The notes below the pieces were generated by a model. It had not been told where the DNA came from, did no database searches, and saw only the letters and a program-made list of their open reading frames with translations. 64,000 nucleotides of DNA from Streptomyces sp. NBC_00236 (GTDB taxonomy: Bacteria > Actinomycetota > Actinomycetes > Streptomycetales > Streptomycetaceae), in the NCBI RefSeq assembly GCF_036195045.1, contig NZ_CP108100.1, positions 5,518,001 to 5,582,000 on the forward strand, in the 5' to 3' direction. The position numbers and the translations under genes were made by a program. This document shows positions 27,961 to 37,814 of the stretch, one piece after another. The stretch's first letter is position 1. Every line of letters begins with the position of its first letter.

Positions 27961-28644
27961 TCACCGGGCCGTCGAGACGAGCCCCGCCTCGTACGCGATG
28001 ATGACGAGCTGCACCCGGTCCCTCGCGTCGAGCTTGGCCAGCAGCCGGGTCAGATACGTCTTGGCCGTGGCGATGCTGATGACGAGCCGCTCGGCGATCT
28101 CCGCGTTGGACAGCCCGCTGCCGACCAGCACCAGCACCTCGCGCTCCCGGTCGGTGATCGCCGTGAGCGGACGGGACGGCGGGGCGGTGGCGGGCCGGCC
28201 CGCGAACTCCTTGATCAGCCGCCGGGTCACGCCCGGTGCGAGCAGCGCGTCGCCGGCCGCCACCACCCGGACCGCCGCCAGAATGTCCTCCAACGCCATG
28301 TCCTTGACCAGGAATCCGGCCGCCCCGGCGCGCAGGGCGCCGTACACGTAGTCGTCGTCGTCGAACGTGGTCAGGACCAGCACATGGGCCGTTGCAGGGC
28401 TCGCGGCGATCCGCTCGGTGGCCTCGATGCCGTTGAGGCCCGGCATCCGGATGTCCATCACCACGACGTCGGGGGCCAGTTCGGCGGTCAGCCGGACCGC
28501 CTCGTCGCCCGTTCCGGCCTCGCCCACGACGTCGAGGTCGGTGGTCTCGGCCATGACCATGCGCAGCGCGGTACGTACGAGTGGCTGGTCGTCGGCGAGC
28601 ACCACGCGGATCGGTGGCGCAGCGCCGGGGGCCGCGTCGCTCAT
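27961..28644 (-). CDS. NarL/LuxR-family response regulator
   Basis: 227 residues. Receiver with Asp 64 (VVMDIRMPG), conserved T and K (LTTFDDDD, FLVKDM), and a LuxR HTH (ITDREREVLVLVGSGLSNAE). The start at 28644 overlaps the kinase stop (ATGA). It works with that kinase and probably acts on the divergent ABC exporter genes and its own promoter in the 132-base region at 29859-29990. Confidence 0.88.
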   Translation of the reverse strand: MSDAAPGAAPPIRVVLADDQPLVRTALRMVMAETTDLDVVGEAGTGDEAVRLTAELAPDVVVMDIRMPGLNGIEATERIAASPATAHVLVLTTFDDDDYVYGALRAGAAGFLVKDMALEDILAAVRVVAAGDALLAPGVTRRLIKEFAGRPATAPPSRPLTAITDREREVLVLVGSGLSNAEIAERLVISIATAKTYLTRLLAKLDARDRVQLVIIAYEAGLVSTAR

Positions 28645-29858
28645 GCCGCGTCCTCGGCGGACGCCGCGACGGGCACGGGCACGGGCAGCCGGGCCGTCAC
28701 CCGGAAGCCGCCCTCCGGGGGCGAGGCCGCGACGAACTCGCCGTGCAGCAGGGCGACCCGCTCCCGTATGCCGACGAGGCCGAACCCCGCTTCGGGGGCG
28801 GGGCCCGCGCCCCGGCCGCGGTCGGTCACCTCGATGGCGAGCTCCTCCGAGCCGTACACGACCGACACCCGGCAGGAATCGGCCGCGGCATGGCGGACCA
28901 CGTTGGTCACCGACTCCTGGATGATGCGGAACGCGGAGAGGTCGATGTCCGGCGGCAGCGGACGCCGTTCGCCGGCCCAGTGCACCTCGACCCGGACGCC
29001 GGCCGCGGTCGTGGTCCTCGCCAGCCGTTCGACATCGGCGAGGCCCTCCGTGGGACGCAGCGCCGCCTCGTACCCGGGCTCGGCCTCCCGCAGCGCGCCC
29101 AGCAGCCGGCGCAGCCCCGACAGCGTTTCCCGGCCCGCGGTCTCCACCGCGCTCATCGCCTCCCGGGCGGCGTCCGGCCGGGTGTGCACGACGCGGGCCG
29201 CCGCGCCCGCCTGGAGGGCGATGATGCCGACGCTGTGCGCGACCATGTCGTGCATCTCGCGGGCGATCCGCAACCGCTCCTCGACGACCGCCTGCTCGGC
29301 GGCCCGCGCGGCCAGGTTCTCGCCGTGCCGGCGCGACTCGTACGCCGAGCCGCCCAGCAGCCAGGCGACGACCGCGGTCAGCGCGACGACCAGCTCCGCC
29401 GATGTGCCGACGTCCCACCCGGCCAGCAGCCGGACGCCGAGGAAGCCGAAGAGAGTGCCGAACGCCATCAGGAGGGCGGCGAGGGCGGTCCGGCGCGACC
29501 GGGTGGCGGCGATGAAGTACAGCGCCACGTCGGCGGCCAGGAATTGGGCGAGCGGTATCTCCCCCACACTCAGCGAGACGGTGGCGACCGCGGCGGCGCC
29601 CAGCACCAGCGCCATGGCCTTCAGCGGACGCCGCTCCAGAGTCACGCACCCCGCCGCCGCCAGGGCCGCGGCGATCATCTGGGTCAGCAGACCGTCCCAC
29701 CGGTAGAAGAGGACCCCGGGGCGGACGGACGGCTGGTACTCCCCGGGCAGCCGCATCCGCACGAGGAAGGTGAGCAGCACGCCCGCATACCAGCCCGCCC
29801 CTACCCACCAGCCGGGCGGGATGAGTTTGAGTCGGGGCAGCGAGGGTGTTGGCGACAT
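28641..29858 (-). CDS. Sensor histidine kinase, HisKA_3 type
   Basis: 405 residues. A DUF7134-like membrane part with about six helices (residues 17-170), then the HisKA_3 motif with His 203 (AREMHDMVAHSVG), and HATPase N box NVVRHA with GRG boxes. ATG 29858 lies 6 nt behind a TACGAT -10 box (minus strand, 29865-29870), so the mRNA is probably leaderless; the longer frame to 29924 runs through that promoter and is rejected. It is divergent from an ABC exporter. Confidence 0.86.
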   Translation of the reverse strand: MSPTPSLPRLKLIPPGWWVGAGWYAGVLLTFLVRMRLPGEYQPSVRPGVLFYRWDGLLTQMIAAALAAAGCVTLERRPLKAMALVLGAAAVATVSLSVGEIPLAQFLAADVALYFIAATRSRRTALAALLMAFGTLFGFLGVRLLAGWDVGTSAELVVALTAVVAWLLGGSAYESRRHGENLAARAAEQAVVEERLRIAREMHDMVAHSVGIIALQAGAAARVVHTRPDAAREAMSAVETAGRETLSGLRRLLGALREAEPGYEAALRPTEGLADVERLARTTTAAGVRVEVHWAGERRPLPPDIDLSAFRIIQESVTNVVRHAAADSCRVSVVYGSEELAIEVTDRGRGAGPAPEAGFGLVGIRERVALLHGEFVAASPPEGGFRVTARLPVPVPVAASAEDAA

Positions 29859-29864
29859 GTGCCG

Positions 29865-29870
29865 ATCGTA
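29865..29870 (-). promoter_or_regulatory. -10 element of the kinase/regulator pair
   Basis: TACGAT on the minus strand, 6 nt before the kinase ATG. No convincing -35 at 17-18 nt. An 8-bp inverted repeat (GGCATCGG 29889-29896, CCGATGCC 29951-29958) spans the divergent region and could hold the regulator's half-sites. Confidence 0.45.
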
Positions 29871-29990
29871 GCCAGCGCCCAGCGAGCAGGCATCGGACCA
29901 CGGTTGTACACCCTGGGTCGACACCGGCCCCTGCGAGTGTCAGCGGTGGGCCGATGCCGAACGGGGCCGGTGGACGGCACCGTTGGCACC

Positions 29991-30899
29991 GTGATCGAAG
30001 TCAACGGACTGACCAAGCGATACGGCGCCGCCACCGCCGTCAAGGACCTCACGTTCACCGTTCGGCCGGGCGAGGTCACCGGCTTCCTCGGACCCAACGG
30101 GGCCGGCAAGACCACCACGTTGCGCATGCTGCTGGGCCTGGTCGAGCCGACCGCCGGAACGGCCACCCTCCAGGGCAGACGGTTCCGCGACCACCCGCGC
30201 GGACTGCGTCACGTCGGCGCTCTCCTCGACGCGGGCGACGTCCACGGCGGCCGCACCGCCCGCGCCCACCTCGCGATGCTGGCCCGCAGCAACAGCATCC
30301 CGCGCGCCCGGGTCGACGACGTGCTCACGGAAGTGGGCCTGACCGACGTGGCCCGCCGCCGCATCGGTGGCTTCTCGCTCGGGATGCGCCAACGCCTCGG
30401 CATCGCGACCGCGTTGCTCGGCGACCCGCCGGTGCTCCTCTTCGACGAGCCGCTCAACGGGCTCGACCCGGAGGGTGTGCTGTGGGTGCGCGGCCTCTTC
30501 CGCCGGCTCGCCGCCGAGGGGCGCACGGTGTTCGTCTCCAGCCATCTGATGACCGAGATGGAGAGCACCGCCGACCGGCTCGTGGTCATCGGCCGCGGTG
30601 AACTCATCGCAGCCGAGAGCCTGACCACCTTCGCCGCCCGCGGCACCCGGTTGAGCGTGACCGTACGCACCCCCGACGCCGTCGCGCTGACCCCGCTGCT
30701 CACCGCCGAGGGCGCCGAGGTGGTCCCGGACGGTGACCGCCTCTCGGTCACCGGCCTGACCGCCGCCCGGATCGGTGAGCTCTCCCTCCAGCACCGCGTC
30801 CTTCTCCATGAACTCACCACCATCGGGGCCTCGTTGGAGGAAGCGTTCATGGAACTCACCGCAGACAGCGTCGAATACCTCTCAGGAGAGCCCCGATGA
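29991..30899 (+). CDS. ABC exporter ATPase
   Basis: 302 residues from GTG 29991. Walker A GPNGAGKT (34-41), an unusual signature FSLGMRQR (the form seen in many BcrA-like exporters), Walker B LLFDEPLNGLD, then a C-terminal region ending LEEAFMELT. An in-frame GTG at 29970 is possible. It overlaps the permease by ATGA. The BcrA type is linked with peptide antibiotic efflux, which fits a divergent two-component system. Confidence 0.84.
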   Translation: MIEVNGLTKRYGAATAVKDLTFTVRPGEVTGFLGPNGAGKTTTLRMLLGLVEPTAGTATLQGRRFRDHPRGLRHVGALLDAGDVHGGRTARAHLAMLARSNSIPRARVDDVLTEVGLTDVARRRIGGFSLGMRQRLGIATALLGDPPVLLFDEPLNGLDPEGVLWVRGLFRRLAAEGRTVFVSSHLMTEMESTADRLVVIGRGELIAAESLTTFAARGTRLSVTVRTPDAVALTPLLTAEGAEVVPDGDRLSVTGLTAARIGELSLQHRVLLHELTTIGASLEEAFMELTADSVEYLSGEPR

Positions 30900-31750
30900 C
30901 CGTGGCGACGACCGCCCCCGCAGCCCGTGTGGCGCACGACGGACCCCGCAGCCGCTTCGGTGACCTGCTGGCCGCCGAGTGGCTCAAGATGTGGTCGCTG
31001 CGCTCGACACCCTGGATGTACGCGATCACCGCACTGGCCGTCATCGGGTTCAACGCCGGTACGGCGTACGACCAGTACAAGTACTGGTACCAGTACGACG
31101 AGCACGGCCGCGAGTCCTTCATCGCCAACGGCTCGCCGCTCATGGACGCCTTCACCGGGAACGCCGCCATGGTGCTCGTGCTGGCCCTAGCCGCCATCGG
31201 CGCCGTATCGATCACCGGTGAGTACGGCAGCGGCCTGATCCGTACCACGTTCACGGCCGTGCCGGCCCGCCGTCAGGTGATGGCGGCCAAGGCGCTCGTC
31301 CTCGCCGCGGTCACCACCGTCTTCGGCGCCCTGGTCGCCCTGGCCTCGTTCGCCTCGACCCAGGCGATCCTGTCCGCCCGGGACGCCTCGGTCTCCCTCG
31401 ACCACCCGGGCGCCGTGCGCGTGGTGGTGGCCTCCGCACTGCTCGCCCCGGTGGCCGCGCTCGCCGGCCTGGCGATCGGCTCGGTGATCCGCCATACCGG
31501 AGGGTCCGTCGTCGGGTGCGTGGTGGTGCTGCTCCTGCTCCCGATGGTCCTCAGCGACCGCCGCCACCTCACGGCGGTGCTCCAGCACACGCTGCCCTTC
31601 AGCGCGTGGCAGCGGCTGTCGGTCTCGGGCTTCCAGCAAGCGCCCGAGCTCTACCCGTGGACGGCCGGCGGAGCCTGGGCGGTCTACGCCCTGTGGGCGC
31701 TGGCGGCGTGCGCGGTGGCCGTGGTCGCGGCGGACCGCCGCGACCAGTGA
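30896..31750 (+). CDS. ABC-2 type exporter permease
   Basis: 284 residues, six hydrophobic segments. N-terminus [20 protein letters not shown] and the [20 protein letters not shown] loop are characteristic of ABC-2 permeases paired with BcrA-like ATPases. A Tyr-rich outside loop ([14 protein letters not shown]) is notable. AGGAG precedes the ATG. No terminator was recognised before the amylase control region. Confidence 0.83.
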   Translation: MTVATTAPAARVAHDGPRSRFGDLLAAEWLKMWSLRSTPWMYAITALAVIGFNAGTAYDQYKYWYQYDEHGRESFIANGSPLMDAFTGNAAMVLVLALAAIGAVSITGEYGSGLIRTTFTAVPARRQVMAAKALVLAAVTTVFGALVALASFASTQAILSARDASVSLDHPGAVRVVVASALLAPVAALAGLAIGSVIRHTGGSVVGCVVVLLLLPMVLSDRRHLTAVLQHTLPFSAWQRLSVSGFQQAPELYPWTAGGAWAVYALWALAACAVAVVAADRRDQ

Positions 31751-31779
31751 CGTCCCCAACTCCTCTGCCCCGCAATATA

Positions 31780-31844
31780 TTTCAGAAACCTTCTGGAAAT
31801 CTTTGCGACACCTCTTGACGTGTTCACCGCCGTGGCGGCAGGCT
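31780..31844 (+). promoter_or_regulatory. Amylase promoter with upstream imperfect palindrome
   Basis: TTGACG (31815-31820), 18-nt spacer, CAGGCT (31839-31844). An imperfect dyad TTTCAGAA-ACC-TTCTGGAAA (31780-31799) lies just upstream. Streptomyces amylase genes are under LacI-family maltose control; assigning this dyad to it is a guess. Confidence 0.45.
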
Positions 31845-31931
31845 CCGAACTCCCCCCACGGTGGCCAGGCGCGTGGCCACCCACGCCGGGTGCGGACCCC
31901 ACATCCGTACCCGCGAACGAAGGAGCCGCAA

Positions 31932-33308
<1,377 letters not shown>

Positions 33309-33319
33309 TCCGGGCGGCG

Positions 33320-33353
33320 GGGGAGCGCCTCCGGGGTACCGGAGACGCTCCCC
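33320..33353 (+). terminator. Terminator of the amylase gene
   Basis: A 15-bp stem with one mismatch and a GGTA loop (33335-33338), 12 nt after the stop. Confidence 0.82.
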
Positions 33354-33376
33354 TTGCGGCCTTGCGGCCTTGCGGC
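33353..33376. repeat. Three tandem copies of CTTGCGGC
   Basis: A perfect 8-bp unit three times over, directly after the amylase terminator. Confidence 0.8.
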
Positions 33377-33408
33377 CGGGCGGTCAGCCGGGTCAGGCGA
33401 TCCGGCCG

Positions 33409-33440
33409 TCACGCGGACGGGGCGTCACGCGGACGGGGCG
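33409..33440. repeat. Duplicated gene end, 16-bp unit twice
   Basis: Two perfect 16-bp copies. The right one (33425-33440) contains the stop codon and last codons of the SDR gene; the left one is a non-coding ghost copy. Confidence 0.85.
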
Positions 33441-34354
33441 TCGAAATAGTGCCCCTTGTCGAGGTCCTCGATCAGCCCCGGCTGTTCGGGCTGCCATCCG
33501 AAGGAGGCGCGGGTCAGGGCGCTGGAGGCCGGGCCGTCCACCCCCACGAGGCCGCCCAGCCAGCCGAAGTGCGCGTCCGCGTCCTCGGACGGGACGGAGG
33601 TGACGGGGAGGCCGAGGCGGCGCCCGATGGTGTCGGCGACATCGCGGATCGGGACACCCTCCTCGCCGACCGCGTGCAGCGTCGACCCCGCGGGGGCGGC
33701 CTCCAGCGCGAGGCGGACGAGGTGGGCGGCGTCGGCACGGTGCACGGCCGGCCAGCGGTTGGAGCCGTCGCCGACGTATCCGGAGACCCCCTTGTCGCGG
33801 GCGATGCCGACCAGCGCCGCCATGAAGCCGTGATCCCCTTCGCCGTGCACCGTCGGGGGGAGGCGTACGACGGACGAGCGGACGTTGCGCGAGGCGAGGG
33901 AGACGGTCAGTTGGGCCGTGGCCAGCCGTGCCCGCGCGGCCGCGAAGGGTGTCGGCCAGTCGGGGCTCTGCCCGTCCTCCTCGGTGGCGACCCGGCCCGG
34001 CGCGAGCCCGAGCGTTCCTGAGGCGATGACGAACGGCTTGCCGGAACCCGCGAGCGCCTCGCCGAACGTCTCGACGGCCAGTCGGTCCGCGGCGGCGGCG
34101 CCCTCGAAGCCCCCCGAGAAGGCGATGTCGTGCTTGAACGCGAGGTGGATCACGCCGTCCGCGCCGACAGCCGCGTCGCGCAGGGTGCTGATGTCGTCCA
34201 GGTCCCCGCGCACCACCTCGGCTCCCGCGGCGACGAGCGCCTCGGCCGAGGAGTCCGAGCGGGCGAGCCCCACGACCTGATGGCCCGCCTCGATGAGCTC
34301 GGGAACGACGGCGGAACCGATCCAGCCGGACGCGCCGGTCATGAACACACGCAT
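33425..34354 (-). CDS. NAD-dependent epimerase/dehydratase-like SDR
   Basis: 309-residue extended SDR. The Rossmann dinucleotide motif TGASGWIG is at 6-13, and DLDD follows at ~51. The usual YxxxK is not clear: the region reads TPFAAARARLATAQ, so the catalytic Tyr may be missing, as in atypical SDRs of the NmrA-like or YeeZ type that sense NAD(P). GGGAGG is 5-8 nt before the ATG. Divergent from a TetR regulator with a perfect dyad between them, so probably its target gene. Substrate unknown. Confidence 0.8.
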   Translation of the reverse strand: MRVFMTGASGWIGSAVVPELIEAGHQVVGLARSDSSAEALVAAGAEVVRGDLDDISTLRDAAVGADGVIHLAFKHDIAFSGGFEGAAAADRLAVETFGEALAGSGKPFVIASGTLGLAPGRVATEEDGQSPDWPTPFAAARARLATAQLTVSLASRNVRSSVVRLPPTVHGEGDHGFMAALVGIARDKGVSGYVGDGSNRWPAVHRADAAHLVRLALEAAPAGSTLHAVGEEGVPIRDVADTIGRRLGLPVTSVPSEDADAHFGWLGGLVGVDGPASSALTRASFGWQPEQPGLIEDLDKGHYFDAPSA

Positions 34355-34390
34355 GGGAGACCTCCCGGGTCGGTCGACGGCTCCGGTCGT

Positions 34391-34466
34391 GCGCTACGAG
34401 GAACCATCGATGTCAGCAACTGACATCACCCTACTCCTGATGTCTGTCACTGTCATCGCATAGAAT
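34391..34466. promoter_or_regulatory. Divergent promoters with TetR operator (SDR / tetR)
   Basis: Minus-strand promoter TTGCTG (34414-34419), 17-nt spacer, TAGCGC (34391-34396). A perfect 8-3-8 dyad GATGTCAG-CAA-CTGACATC (34409-34427) covers its -35. Plus-strand -10 TAGAAT (34461-34466) lies 7 nt before the tetR ATG, with more TGTCA half-sites at 34440-34456. Confidence 0.68.
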
Positions 34467-34473
34467 CGGCGGC

Positions 34474-35046
34474 ATGGGTCGATGGGAGCCGAACGCGCGG
34501 GGCCGCCTGGAGCAGGCGGCCATGGAGCTCTATGGCGAACGCGGTTACGAGCAGACGACCGTGACCGAGATCGCCGCACGGGCGGGGCTCACGGAGCGGA
34601 CGTTCTTCCGGCACTACGCCGACAAGCGCGAGGTCCTGTTCGGAGGCTCCGCTCTGCTCCAGGAGCTTTTGGTGGACACCCTGGCCGAGGCGCCCGCGAC
34701 GGCGGCACCGATCGACGCCGTGGCTGCGGCACTCCGGGCTGCCGCTGCCGTGTTCGACGAGCGCCGCGAACAGTCGCAGCGTCGCCAGAAGGTCGTCTCG
34801 GCCAACGCGGAACTGCGGGAACGTGAGCTGGTCAAGCTCGCCTCGCTGTCCGCGGCACTCGCCGAGTCCCTGCGGACCCGCGGCGTCTCGGAACCGGCCG
34901 CGAGTCTGGCGGGGGACGCGGGCATCGCCGTCTTCAGGGTCGCGTTCGAGGGCTGGATCGAGGGGGCCGACGACCGGCCCATGGGCGCGTACATCGAGGA
35001 GGCCCTCGACGGGCTCAAGGCCATGATGGCGGGCGGCGGGGCCTGA
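34474..35046 (+). CDS. TetR-family transcriptional regulator
   Basis: 190 residues. N-terminal HTH (YEQTTVTEIAARAGLTERTF then FRHYADKREVLF) is unmistakably TetR; the ligand domain is alpha-helical with C-terminal TetR_C-like region. ATG 34474 is probably leaderless because TAGAAT stands 7 nt before it. It likely represses itself and the divergent SDR gene through the dyad at 34409-34427. Ligand unknown. Confidence 0.88.
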   Translation: MGRWEPNARGRLEQAAMELYGERGYEQTTVTEIAARAGLTERTFFRHYADKREVLFGGSALLQELLVDTLAEAPATAAPIDAVAAALRAAAAVFDERREQSQRRQKVVSANAELRERELVKLASLSAALAESLRTRGVSEPAASLAGDAGIAVFRVAFEGWIEGADDRPMGAYIEEALDGLKAMMAGGGA

Positions 35047-35091
35047 CGCGGGCGCGCGCGGCCGCGGACATGCATGGAGGGGCCTGACAGC

Positions 35092-35124
35092 AGTGCGCCC
35101 CGCCGTGGAAGGGCGGGGCGCACT
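35092..35124. terminator. Bidirectional terminator, tetR / beta-helix gene
   Basis: A 13-bp perfect stem (35092-35104 with 35112-35124), 7-nt loop, between converging genes. Confidence 0.85.
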
Positions 35125-35152
35125 CTCTTGCGTGTGTGTGGGGGAGGGCTCG

Positions 35153-36961
35153 CTAGGGGAACGACACCACCTGCGACGGAATGGTGTCCGTCCCCGAGGT
35201 GGGTGATCCGGTGTCGTTGATGACGTGTTCGTACTGGCCCTGTCCGCCGAGGGAGACGACGAGCAGGTCGTGGAACTTCACGCCGGGTTTCACCGGTGCC
35301 TGGAATCCGTGGTCCTGGCGGATGGTGGGGTCGACGTTGAAATAGCAGTAGCTGCCCAGGCCCCAGCCTTCGTGGGTGGTGACGGAGTCGTCGACCTTGT
35401 AGGCCGCGTAGCCCTTGGTGTCACCGTTCTGGATGGCTGCCTGGTTCGGAGCGTCGTACGCCTTCTCGTTCTGGAAGAAGATCGTCTTCCCGTTCTCCCC
35501 GGACCAGCGGACGTCGTACTTGTTGAAGTGCTCCACGAACAGGCCCGTCGCGAGCACGTTGTCGCCGTTGACCTGGAGGCCGTAGTCGGCCCGGTTGGTC
35601 TCCCAGCCGACGCCCTCGCCGTGGTCGGCGCGCCACAGCCAGGTGTGGTCGATGATCGTGTCGTTGCTGTTGACGACCATGCCGGTGGTGGCCTTGCCGG
35701 CTCCGGCGCCACCGACCCGGACGAACACGTCCTGGAGCGAGGTCGGGTTGTCGGCGTGGCTTGCGGACGCGCCCTCGGGGCCGACCTCGATCAGCGTGTC
35801 GGAGTTGGTGGGACCGGCGTCGACGAGCAGCCCGGCGAGCTTCACGCCGTCCACGTCACCGACCTTGATGGCCGTGACACCGTTGTCCGGAATGATCGTC
35901 GCGAGACCGAGCCCGAGTGCGACGGTGTCGGCGCGGTCGATGTTGATCGTCTGGTCGACGTGGTAGATCCCGGGAGTGAACAGCAGGTGCAGACCCTGGT
36001 CCACGGCCGCGTTGATGGTCTCCGCGGTCGCGCCGGGCTTGACCACGTAGAACTGGCTCAGCGGAATGGACTCACCCTGCGGTGTGCCGTTGGCCCATGA
36101 GACACCGTGCGCGTTGGTGCGCTTGGCGGGTACGAAGACCTTGTAGTCGTTGCCGTCCAGGTAGAGGAACGGCTTCTCGCGGGAGACCGGGGTGTTCTCC
36201 AGGGTGGTGTACGGCGGTTCGGGGAAGCTCTGGGCGGGTGCGCCCTCGACGCCGGAGAACGTCATGTTCCAGACGCCGTTGCCCCAGCCGCCGATCGAGC
36301 TGTCGCGGGTGTACCACTGCTGCTGCGAGTACGGGCCGACCTGGCCGTCGATCTTGCTGTCGGCGATGTACCCGCCACTCGCCCAGCCGTAGCCGTCGGG
36401 CGCGAGGTTGAGTCCGCCCTTGACGTGCATGCGGCGGAAGGGGGCGGCCTGGGAGACCGCCCAACGGTCGGTTCCGCTCACCGGGTTGAGGGCGAGGTTC
36501 TCGGCCGAGCGCCAGAAGTTCTGGGTGGCGTTGCCGTTGAACCAGCCCGCGTCGACGGTCACATCACCGTTGAACGTGGTGTCGTCCGGGTTCAGTCCGA
36601 GGCCGGCGATCTGGGTGTAGAAGCCGATCTGGGCGTTGATCTTGTCGTACGTGCCCGGCTTGAACATCAACGCGTAGCGGCCGGTGCCGAACTGCGCCGA
36701 CTCCTGCTGCTTGAACACCTCGTCGACCTTGGCCTGGATATCGGGCATCGACGGGTCGAACACCATCACGTTGGGTCCGAGGTCACCGCCGCCCTCGACG
36801 GCCTGCGCGTCCTCGCCGAAGGCGGTCTGCGCCGTGGGGACGGCCATCAGTAGGGAAACGGCGAACGCGGCGAACCCGAACGTACGGGTCCGGCGCCTGC
36901 GGCGGGAGGCGGGGGCTCCCGTGGGGGGAGTGGTGGGGGGTTCCGTGGGGGGAACATGCAT
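35153..36961 (-). CDS. Secreted right-handed beta-helix protein (GH55/pectate-lyase-like fold)
   Basis: 602 residues. A long N-region with RRRRR precedes a hydrophobic core (FGFAAFAVSLLMAVPTAQTA), a Tat- or Sec-type export signal. The mature part shows repeated beta-helix patterns (DTIIDHTWLWRADHGEGVGW; LLVDAGPTNSDTLIEVGPEG). Databases often label close relatives adenylyl cyclase or coagulation factor 5/8 protein, labels the sequence does not support. The fold is that of GH55 glucanases and pectate-lyase-3 proteins, so a polysaccharide role is inferred. ATG 36961 has CAGGAGAC upstream. A LacI-type palindrome lies in its promoter. Confidence 0.72.
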   Translation of the reverse strand: MHVPPTEPPTTPPTGAPASRRRRRTRTFGFAAFAVSLLMAVPTAQTAFGEDAQAVEGGGDLGPNVMVFDPSMPDIQAKVDEVFKQQESAQFGTGRYALMFKPGTYDKINAQIGFYTQIAGLGLNPDDTTFNGDVTVDAGWFNGNATQNFWRSAENLALNPVSGTDRWAVSQAAPFRRMHVKGGLNLAPDGYGWASGGYIADSKIDGQVGPYSQQQWYTRDSSIGGWGNGVWNMTFSGVEGAPAQSFPEPPYTTLENTPVSREKPFLYLDGNDYKVFVPAKRTNAHGVSWANGTPQGESIPLSQFYVVKPGATAETINAAVDQGLHLLFTPGIYHVDQTINIDRADTVALGLGLATIIPDNGVTAIKVGDVDGVKLAGLLVDAGPTNSDTLIEVGPEGASASHADNPTSLQDVFVRVGGAGAGKATTGMVVNSNDTIIDHTWLWRADHGEGVGWETNRADYGLQVNGDNVLATGLFVEHFNKYDVRWSGENGKTIFFQNEKAYDAPNQAAIQNGDTKGYAAYKVDDSVTTHEGWGLGSYCYFNVDPTIRQDHGFQAPVKPGVKFHDLLVVSLGGQGQYEHVINDTGSPTSGTDTIPSQVVSFP

Positions 36962-37021
36962 GGGGGGTAGGTCTCCTGAGTCGTGGTACGGGTGACACGA
37001 CGGGCTCTTCGGAAAGCCTCT

Positions 37022-37075
37022 GAGAGCGCTCTCTGACGAGAGTTGATGCTTCCGCCGCCACCTGGGAAACGTCAA
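37022..37075 (-). promoter_or_regulatory. Promoter of the beta-helix gene with LacI-type operator
   Basis: On the minus strand: TTGACG (37070-37075), 18-nt spacer, AAGCAT (37046-37051). The perfect palindrome GAGAGCGCTCTC (37022-37033) would overlap the start of transcription. It resembles the CebR family operator (GGGAGCGCTCCC), suggesting sugar-responsive repression by a LacI-family protein encoded elsewhere. Confidence 0.6.
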
Positions 37076-37289
37076 GAGGTGTGCAACAGAAGCCTCATCC
37101 AACCCCTCCAGGCGCAACAATTAACGCCAACAGAACGGCAATTGGCCCGTTCTGCGCTCAGTTAGGAGTGCGGTTGCCTTCAGGAGATCGAGAGATCGCC
37201 CAGCCGGGTGCGCCTGCCTTTCGGCGCCGGCGACCCGGCCGGTTCCGGCATGCCGCCCGCCGTCACCGGACGGGCGGCGCCGAGAGGCC

Positions 37290-37754
37290 TCAGGCCATGA
37301 CGACCGAGTAGCTGTCCAGGGTGACCCAGGTGATGTCGTTCGAGGCCGTGGCGCCGAAGACGGTGATCTTTCCCGCGGTGTTGACCTCCACCCGGCAGGA
37401 GTTGATGCCGACCGAGTTGTTGCGCGGGCAGACGCCACGCGTCGTCTTCGGCACGGTGATGGCCGCGGGCAGGGTGCCGAGCACGGTGTCGCCCGTGAAG
37501 GCGCAGGTGAATCCGCCGCGCATCTGCAGGAAGTCCGTGCCGGCGATCTTCACCACGCGGGCGGCCGGGACGTCGGCTGCGGCGGTGGCGCCCGCCGCGA
37601 GGACGAGCGGCTGCCAGTCCTGGACGACGCTGATACCGCCGGGCACGTCGGCCGCGGCAGCAGGGGCGGCGATCAGCGGGGTGCTGACCGCCGCTGCGGG
37701 AACGGCCACGGCGGCGGTGAGCAGGGCGCGGCGACTGGTAAGGCTCTGGGACAT
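37290..37754 (-). CDS. Small secreted protein sharing a C-terminal domain with its upstream neighbour
   Basis: 154 residues with a signal (SRRALLTAAVAVPAAAV, twin-Arg possible) and one domain of ~115 residues. That domain matches the end of the upstream beta-propeller protein: shared RGGF-C, LP...P..T.R.V..RNN, CRVEVN..GK..VFG.TA.N.I.W..LD. Two or three Cys are conserved in both, so disulphides are possible. GAAGGA is 8 nt before the ATG. It follows the propeller gene by 60 nt, probably the same transcript. Family not recognised; phage tail or cell-surface-binding is a guess. Confidence 0.7.
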   Translation of the reverse strand: MSQSLTSRRALLTAAVAVPAAAVSTPLIAAPAAAADVPGGISVVQDWQPLVLAAGATAAADVPAARVVKIAGTDFLQMRGGFTCAFTGDTVLGTLPAAITVPKTTRGVCPRNNSVGINSCRVEVNTAGKITVFGATASNDITWVTLDSYSVVMA

Positions 37755-37814
37755 GGCTGATCCTTCGGGATCGTGGAAGGTTGACGGGGCTGGGCGACGG
37801 GTGACGGGCGACCG

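Noticed and set aside
35153..36961. Label adenylyl cyclase or coagulation factor 5/8 for the beta-helix protein
   Set aside because: No cyclase catalytic motif and no discoidin-like domain can be seen; the labels appear to be propagated annotation.
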